Assembly: GCA_013361705.1 (NCBI GenBank)
Contig: JABFXN010000083.1
Span: 1-37,697 of the forward strand
Origin: Acidobacteriaceae bacterium
GTDB lineage: Bacteria; Acidobacteriota; Terriglobia; Terriglobales; Acidobacteriaceae
Direction of reading: 5' to 3'
Length of the DNA stretch: 37,697 bases
Part shown: piece after piece, positions 33,015-37,697 of the stretch
Layout of the letters: each line of letters starts with the position of its first letter
How positions within the stretch are numbered: the stretch's first letter is position 1
Notes under the pieces: model-generated
What the model was told of the DNA's origin: nothing
Seen by the model: the letters and a program-made list of their open reading frames with translations, nothing else
The model's database searches: none
Translations under genes and position numbers: made by a program

Positions 33015-33938
33015 ATGTACATGCTGATGAGCACTGAGTTTACCGGCCGGCGCATGGCGCGGATCATAGGTTTATTTGCCTTGGCGGCTGGTTCATTGGT
33101 TGCAAAGGCGCAAAGTGCGAGCGAACCGAAGCTGGATCTTACTCCGACTCTCCCTTCGCTCAATGAATACCTGCACGACACGACGCCGTCAGCGTCTTAC
33201 AGTTCGTCGGTCGTTGCTTCGGTAGAACCGGAGATGAACTTCTCCAGCGAGATGCAGCCACCACCGCGCCGCCAGTACGGCCGTCCGCGCTATAACGACC
33301 GGAATCATAATCCTGACGGATCGAACCGGTACACCTTTATGGTGGGCGGAGGTTTCGTTTCGCCTGTCGGTTCCACAAGCAACTATCAGACGTTGGGCTG
33401 GAAGATTGCTGTGGGCGGCGGAGTGAACTTCAACAAGTACTTCGGTGTGCTGCTGCAGTACGACTATGACCGGATGAATATCCCGAGCTACATCCTGCGG
33501 AAGATGATCTCGGATTATTCGGCGATCGGATTCGATGCCAGCGGTCTGGATGGCAATACGCATCTCTGGTCGATTACGCTGAACCCGATTCTTACCTTCA
33601 TGCAGAATGACTCTTCCAGTGCTTATGTTACGGGCGGTGGCGGTTTCTACCGGAAGGTTACGAACTTTACCTTGCCTCAGGTCGGCTATTACTGCGACTA
33701 TTTCTACGGTTGCTACCCAGTTCAATCCAACCAGACCTTCGATCACTACTCGAATAACGCTGGCGGTGTAAATATCGGTCTGGGCTTTACGCACAAGCTG
33801 TCTCACTACAACAGCCAGAAGCTGTTTGCCGAAGCGCGTTATACGTGGGTCGACAATCAGCCAAATAACAACATCTACTACACCCCGAACAACTACCGTA
33901 CGAGCTATATTCCGGTAACGTTTGGCTTGCGCTGGTAA
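33015..33938 (+). CDS. Outer-membrane beta-barrel protein, function unknown
   Basis: This 307-residue protein has a signal peptide (MARIIGLFALAAGSLVAKAQ, cleaved near AQS), a short Pro/Ser-rich linker and a C-terminal region of about 210 residues with alternating hydrophobic and aromatic residues typical of an 8-stranded barrel. Examples are RYTFMVGGGFVSPVG, WKIAVGGGVNFNKYFGVLLQ, SAYVTGGGGFYRKV and KLFAEARYTWVDN, with the terminal strand ending in an aromatic residue (SYIPVTFGLRW). It resembles the OmpA-barrel-like group common in acidobacteria; no specific activity can be assigned. AAGGAG at 33005-33010 decides the start at ATG 33015 over an upstream TTG at 33000. It has its own terminator and appears monocistronic. 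Confidence 0.85.
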   Translation: MYMLMSTEFTGRRMARIIGLFALAAGSLVAKAQSASEPKLDLTPTLPSLNEYLHDTTPSASYSSSVVASVEPEMNFSSEMQPPPRRQYGRPRYNDRNHNPDGSNRYTFMVGGGFVSPVGSTSNYQTLGWKIAVGGGVNFNKYFGVLLQYDYDRMNIPSYILRKMISDYSAIGFDASGLDGNTHLWSITLNPILTFMQNDSSSAYVTGGGGFYRKVTNFTLPQVGYYCDYFYGCYPVQSNQTFDHYSNNAGGVNIGLGFTHKLSHYNSQKLFAEARYTWVDNQPNNNIYYTPNNYRTSYIPVTFGLRW

Positions 33939-33956
33939 AGTATTGCCGGTTGCATG

Positions 33957-33990
33957 AAAGCCGTGAGCTTTCGCTCACGGCTTTTGGTTT
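33957..33990 (+). terminator. Intrinsic terminator after the beta-barrel gene
   Basis: A perfect 12-bp stem, AAAGCCGTGAGC (33957-33968) with GCTCACGGCTTT (33973-33984), and a TTTC loop are followed by TGGTTTT. The gene at 34053 converges on it, so it may serve both strands, although the minus-strand T run is short. Confidence 0.85.
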
Positions 33991-34052
33991 TAAGTGAGAT
34001 TTGTAGCGTGTGTAAGCGAACAGGACAAGAGCGTGTGATTCGCTGCTCCAAC

Positions 34053-34433
34053 CTAGAGGGCCAGGCAGAGAGCAGTGCCGCCGGCGATGCCGAGGGCTGC
34101 AAGCAAGGTCTGACCGACCTTCGAACGATTCATTTGTCCTGTGTTGGTGAAGACGACGTAGCTGACCGTTAGAAGCAGAATTCCCGCGGGCAGAAAGGTC
34201 TGGTAGCTCTTGTTGACGGGAGCCATGACGGTGGCGACATATCCTCCAGCGAAGCCGCATACCGCCCAGAGCAGCGCATGTAATGTCGTATAGGCGCTGG
34301 TGAAACGGCCTTTCTGCATCACGAAGGTCGGCATCACCGACGTGATGACGAACGTCACGACGAGATAGGCGAGAATAACGGCAAAGTATCCAGCCAGTAC
34401 CGCAACAGCCATGAAAAGTATGGACTTGGTCAT
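34053..34433 (-). CDS. Small hypothetical membrane protein
   Basis: This 126-residue protein has four predicted membrane helices, in order ILFMAVAVLAGYFAVILAYL, ALLWAVCGFAGGYVATVMA, FLPAGILLLTVSYVVF and VGQTLLAALGIAGGTALCLA. Between the first two is a short polar segment (MPTFVMQKGRFTSAYT). I do not recognise the family. It starts 11 bp after the stop of the exported aminopeptidase on the same strand, so the two are probably co-transcribed. No catalytic motif is visible. Its small size and Gly/Ala-rich helices fit an accessory or transporter-like protein, but that is only a description. Confidence 0.75.
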   Translation of the reverse strand: MTKSILFMAVAVLAGYFAVILAYLVVTFVITSVMPTFVMQKGRFTSAYTTLHALLWAVCGFAGGYVATVMAPVNKSYQTFLPAGILLLTVSYVVFTNTGQMNRSKVGQTLLAALGIAGGTALCLAL

Positions 34434-34444
34434 CGTTTTCGATC

Positions 34445-35812
34445 CTATCGCATTCCTGCTTCTACGCTGTTTGGTTCGACGGGGAGGTTCGTAATGAGAT
34501 TTACCAGTTTGCCGTCTGCATCGACGTAGTAGGTGTCTTCAATGCGAATACCGATCTTTTCTTCGGGGATATAGATACCCGGTTCGATGGTAAAAACATT
34601 TCCCTTCTCGAGCGGTTTGGCAGGGTCATAGGGATCATGTACGTTGATGCCGACGTGATGGCCCAGTCCATGCAGGAAGTACTTGCCGAGAGGTTCGCCG
34701 TGTAGATCTTTGCCATGGGTGTTGATGTAGTCGTAGGCGATCTTGTCGAGGGTGTCGGTGACTTCAGGGCCGCGCTGATTGACGTTGCCAAGACGCATCT
34801 TGCCGGCGACGAAGGCTGCGGCCGCAGCGCGGTGGGCTCCCAGCACAATCTCATAAAGCTCGCGCTGCCGTGGCGTGAACTTACCTCCAATGGGCATGGT
34901 GCGGGTGATATCGGAGGCGTACATCGAGTATTCACATGCGGCGTCGATAACAACGACATCGCCCTTCTCCATTGTGGCTTCATTGGAGGAGTAGTGCAGC
35001 GTCGTGGAGTTGATGCCGCTGCCGACGATGGGAGCATAGGAAGGGCGTTCGCATCCGCTCTCCAGCATCTTCGCAAGCTCCAGGCCGGCAATCGTGCGTT
35101 CGCGCACACCGGGTTTAATAGCTTTCATGCCGGCTTTTTGCGCCGCGGCAGAAGCTGCGGCAGCTTTGCGCAGCAGATCGATCTCGGCATCAGACTTGAC
35201 CATGCGCTGCGGAATAAGCAGCGGACGTACCTCTTTTGCCGAAAGTCCCGAGTTGCCGAGCGTAGTCCCTGTGAACTCCACGGCAGCATGGGCGGAAGGC
35301 ATATCGGTCTGGGTGAACAGACTGGAGGCACGGCGGCGATCTTCAGCGAGAAAACTACCCAGGACCTGGGGCAGCGAGGACATGGACATGACCTCCGCGA
35401 AGCCGGTCTTTTCGGTGACATCCTTGGTCGCAGCGTCCATCTTGATGCCGGTGTACTTCTCTGTCACCAGGTTGCGGGCAGGCAGAAAGAGAACTTCGCG
35501 ATAGCTGTGCTCGGGAATCTGCGTTCCGAGCCGGTCGACGGAACCCGGCCCCGCACTGATGATGAGGAGGGCTGCACCGGGCTCGTTCCAGCCGGAAAGG
35601 TAGTAGAAGTCCTCATCCTGCCGGTAGGGCATGAAGTCCAGTTGCGGTTCTTCGGCGGCGAAGAGCAGAGCGGCGCCGCCCTTCAGCTTCTCGGCGAGAG
35701 CGATGCGGCGCTGGCGATACTCGGACTGAGGAACGGAGTCCAGCGCGTGAGCGACGGTGGCGGCAAGCAGAAGGAACAGGGCAGCAAGATGCAGCTTACG
35801 CATAGGTCTCAT
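34445..35812 (-). CDS. Exported Xaa-Pro aminopeptidase (M24B family)
   Basis: The 455-residue protein has an N-terminal signal peptide (LHLAALFLLLAATVAHA), an AMP_N domain (RRIALAEKLKGGAALLFAAE, YRQDEDFYYLSGWNEPGAAL) and a C-terminal pita-bread peptidase domain. The five metal ligands are in place: Asp in VVIDAACEYSMYASDITRTM (two), His in FLHGLGHHVGINVHD, Glu in TIEPGIYIPEEK and Glu in GIRIEDTYYV. Enzymes of this family release the N-terminal residue before proline using two manganese or similar ions. Most bacterial PepP are cytoplasmic; the signal peptide puts this one in the periplasm, where it could help digest peptides. I chose ATG 35812; ATG 35803 or TTG 35818 are alternatives. It precedes the small membrane protein. 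Confidence 0.92.
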   Translation of the reverse strand: MRPMRKLHLAALFLLLAATVAHALDSVPQSEYRQRRIALAEKLKGGAALLFAAEEPQLDFMPYRQDEDFYYLSGWNEPGAALLIISAGPGSVDRLGTQIPEHSYREVLFLPARNLVTEKYTGIKMDAATKDVTEKTGFAEVMSMSSLPQVLGSFLAEDRRRASSLFTQTDMPSAHAAVEFTGTTLGNSGLSAKEVRPLLIPQRMVKSDAEIDLLRKAAAASAAAQKAGMKAIKPGVRERTIAGLELAKMLESGCERPSYAPIVGSGINSTTLHYSSNEATMEKGDVVVIDAACEYSMYASDITRTMPIGGKFTPRQRELYEIVLGAHRAAAAAFVAGKMRLGNVNQRGPEVTDTLDKIAYDYINTHGKDLHGEPLGKYFLHGLGHHVGINVHDPYDPAKPLEKGNVFTIEPGIYIPEEKIGIRIEDTYYVDADGKLVNLITNLPVEPNSVEAGMR

Positions 35813-35893
35813 AGGCAATCCATGAAGATTGAAGCGTCAGTGAGCGAGGTGGTAGAGCAACGTGCGTGAAAACAGCGATGGAGCGAAATTCTG

Positions 35894-37558
35894 CTAAATA
35901 CCCACTGGATACGGCTTTTCGTGGATCTCTGAGCCGCTGCCGGCTGCCAGCCTGTCGAAACGTCCTTGAAGCAGGCTGAGCAGACCCGTGTACCAGTAAC
36001 CCAGAACGAAGAGCAGGAGGAAGGGTACGGTGAAGTAGTTTTCGCTTTCAACGGCGTACCAGACGGTGCAGGCGAAGTAGCATCCGAGCGCTAGCTCGAT
36101 CCACGGAATAATGCCGAGGCGCTTGCGGTACTTCTGTGCCTTATTCTTCTCGCCCTTCTTCTGGACGCGGTACTTCGGGGTGCGGGCAAAGGCCGACTTC
36201 ATGCCGAAGAGCGCTTCCATCACTGCCTTGGTGTTGGTAATGGTGAGGCCGACGCCAAGCGCCATAAGGAAGGGCAGATAAAGGAAGGTGCGGTACCAGG
36301 TCTTGGGGAAGAGTTCCTTCTGGCTGACGAGATAGAAGCTGGAGATCGAGAAGGTGCTGGCCATGAACAGAGGGAAGTCGATGAGCAGCATCTGAATATA
36401 GCCTTGCCAGCTACGGATGATCATTGCGGGCATCAGCAGCGTGGACAGGATGATCATCAGCGGATAGCTGATATTGGCCGTCAGGTGATACCAGGCTTCC
36501 AGCTTGGTGTGGAAGGGCGCGTCTGACTTGAGAACGCGCGGAAGAATCTTCTTGCCGGTCTGGATGAGGCCTTTGGCCCAGCGTGCCTGCTGGGTCTTGA
36601 AGGCAGTCATCTCAATGGGGAGCTCGGCGGGGCACTCAACATCCTGCAGGTACTTGAAGTGCCAGCCCTTCAACTGGGCGCGGTAGCTGAGGTCGGTGTC
36701 TTCCGTAAGTGTGTCGTGCTGCCAGCCGCCCGCCTCGTCGATGGCAGTACGGCGCCACATGCCGGCGGTGCCGTTGAAGTTGAAGAAGACGTTGGCGCGA
36801 TGGCGGCCGCCGTGCTCCAGAACAAAGTGACCGTCGAGCAGAATGGCTTCCACCTGGGTGAGGAAGCTGTAGTTGCGGTTCAAGTGGGTCCAGCGGGTCT
36901 GCACCATGCCGACATTGGGTTCGGCGAAGTGGTGGATCACCTTTGTCAGCCAGTCGCTGGGAGGAACGAAGTCGGCGTCGAAGATGGCGATTAGTTCGCC
37001 CTTGGCGTTCTTCAGGCCGGCATCAAGCGCCCCGGCCTTGTAGCCATAGCGATTCTCGCGGTGATGGAAGCTGATGGGCTGCGGCGGCATGCCCGGGAAC
37101 CCCTCGGCGTAACGGCGGACGATCTGCTCGGCGACCTCTTTGGTCTCGTCGGTGGAGTCGTCCAGAAGCTGGATCTCGAAGCGATCCCGAGGGTAATCCA
37201 GCTTGCAGCAGGCGTCGATCAGCCGGTCAATGACGTACTGCTCATTGAAGGTGGGAAGCTGGATGGTGACGAATGGGAGTTCGTCCTCGGGGAACCGCGA
37301 TGGGGGCTCGCTCGATTTAGCAGCGTTCTTGCGGTGCTTGTAATAGAGGTAAACGAGCTGATAACGGTGGATGCCATAGAAGGCCAGGATCACCATGACG
37401 ATGAAGTAGGGCACCAGGAGCCAGGTATCGAAGGCGTTCCAGCGATAAAGGGTGCCGTACTGACGAAAGGTGTTGTCCAGGTAGTGAGACCGGACGTAGT
37501 GGCCGAGGCCCTTGGGGGCCAGAAGAAGGCTCGCAATCAGGTTGAGATAGGCGATCAA
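35894..37558 (-). CDS. Membrane GT2 processive glycosyltransferase (cellulose/mannan synthase-like)
   Basis: This 554-residue protein has an N-terminal helix (LLVPYFIVMVILAFYGIHRY), a GT-A catalytic domain and at least four C-terminal helices (for example SYPLMIILSTLLMPAMII, FLYLPFLMALGVGLTI, FTVPFLLLFVLGYWYTGLL). Catalytic elements are VTIQLPTFNEQYVIDRLIDA, LDDSTDETKE, the DXD in AIFDADFVPP, the TED in TEDTDLSYRAQLKGWHF and QQARWAKG, the QXXRW motif of processive synthases. That order is shared with plant CslA/CslC-like mannan and glucan synthases and many bacterial relatives. The product is unknown; an exported beta-glycan is possible. There is no PilZ domain or nearby bcsB-like partner. 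The start appears to be TTG 37558, since no ATG lies before the first helix. It is alone in its transcription unit as far as the window shows. Confidence 0.88.
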   Translation of the reverse strand: MIAYLNLIASLLLAPKGLGHYVRSHYLDNTFRQYGTLYRWNAFDTWLLVPYFIVMVILAFYGIHRYQLVYLYYKHRKNAAKSSEPPSRFPEDELPFVTIQLPTFNEQYVIDRLIDACCKLDYPRDRFEIQLLDDSTDETKEVAEQIVRRYAEGFPGMPPQPISFHHRENRYGYKAGALDAGLKNAKGELIAIFDADFVPPSDWLTKVIHHFAEPNVGMVQTRWTHLNRNYSFLTQVEAILLDGHFVLEHGGRHRANVFFNFNGTAGMWRRTAIDEAGGWQHDTLTEDTDLSYRAQLKGWHFKYLQDVECPAELPIEMTAFKTQQARWAKGLIQTGKKILPRVLKSDAPFHTKLEAWYHLTANISYPLMIILSTLLMPAMIIRSWQGYIQMLLIDFPLFMASTFSISSFYLVSQKELFPKTWYRTFLYLPFLMALGVGLTITNTKAVMEALFGMKSAFARTPKYRVQKKGEKNKAQKYRKRLGIIPWIELALGCYFACTVWYAVESENYFTVPFLLLFVLGYWYTGLLSLLQGRFDRLAAGSGSEIHEKPYPVGI

Positions 37559-37644
37559 GGGTCTGAAAACTCGAAGAAACTATTGTTTGATCTTACTTGA
37601 GCGCAGGCAGGGATGTCCGCAGCGGGATTGTTAGGATTTGGCGC

Positions 37645-37697
37645 ATGCTGGCATCCAGCCCTGTCCAGCTTCTGCCGGAAAGACTCTTTCGGCAGAA
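37645..37697 (+). CDS. Possible 5' end of a gene running off the window
   Basis: ATG 37645 follows AGGA (37633-37636) with an 8-nt spacer and opens a frame of 17 codons (MLASSPVQLLPERLFR and onward) to the window edge. It is divergent from the glycosyltransferase with 86 bp between starts. The fragment is too short to identify, and it could be a chance frame. Confidence 0.3.
   Translation, partial: MLASSPVQLLPERLFRQ

Noticed and set aside
1-37697. CRISPR arrays, tRNA or rRNA genes, transposases, phage genes
   Set aside because: No regularly spaced direct repeats, no tRNA cloverleaf with a T-loop GTTCRA signal, no rRNA signature, and no integrase or transposase frame was found by eye.

Overview
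The window reads as chromosomal DNA of an acidobacterium (class Terriglobia; a Granulicella/Terriglobus/Edaphobacter-like soil organism is the best guess). The reasons are moderately high GC coding, two very large Oar-like TonB-dependent receptors with an N-terminal carboxypeptidase-regulatory-like domain, a B12-dependent ribonucleotide reductase, and core gene orders (phoH-ybeY-corC-era and mreB-mreC-mreD-mrdA-rodA-rng) with Era and RNase E/G insertions that I associate with this lineage. The taxonomic call is inference from gene content. No rRNA, tRNA, CRISPR array, transposase or phage gene was found.

Layout. 1-3.4 kb: class II ribonucleotide reductase nrdJ, broken by a frameshifting deletion near its 5' end, with a candidate NrdR box upstream. 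3.5-4.9 kb: a small c-type cytochrome and a PP-loop ATPase of the Dph6/DUF71 type, both on the minus strand. 5.0-8.4 kb: a TonB-dependent receptor interrupted by one in-frame TAG. 8.6-12.7 kb: phoH, ybeY, a CorC/CNNM-type CBS protein and era, a housekeeping cluster for RNA and ribosome maturation. 12.8-14.0 kb: an alditol-oxidase-like FAD enzyme. 14.0-17.7 kb: an NtrY/NtrX-like two-component system whose regulator lacks the sigma-54 GAFTGA loop, divergent from a small HTH-TOBE (molybdate-type) protein. 18.4-21.8 kb: a second, intact TonB-dependent receptor that may be leaderless. 22.0-23.2 kb: alanine dehydrogenase. 23.4-29.3 kb: the rod-shape/elongasome cluster mreBCD-mrdA-rodA. 29.3-32.9 kb: RNase E/G behind a long structured leader. 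33.0-37.6 kb: an outer-membrane beta-barrel protein, a small membrane protein with an exported Xaa-Pro aminopeptidase, and a membrane GT2 glycosyltransferase. A possible next gene starts at the right edge.

Two dispersed non-coding repeat families stand out. Family 1 (four copies) is a palindromic element of roughly 75-120 bp. Three of its copies begin at or inside the stop codon of the preceding gene (phoH, the second receptor, mreB), so it may shape mRNA 3' ends. Family 2 (four copies of an 18-bp core) surrounds intergenic inverted-repeat units near 4.1, 12.7 and 18.1-18.4 kb.

The most unusual protein is the RNase E/G. Its S1 RNA-binding domain is split by about 550 residues of acidic and Arg/Gly-rich low-complexity sequence, which places a scaffold-like disordered region inside the catalytic half rather than at the C-terminus. 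Its 436-nt leader has several hairpins, including one that displays the presumed ribosome-binding region in its loop 4 nt before the start codon. The two broken genes (nrdJ and the first receptor) may be real mutations or sequence errors; the window alone cannot decide.
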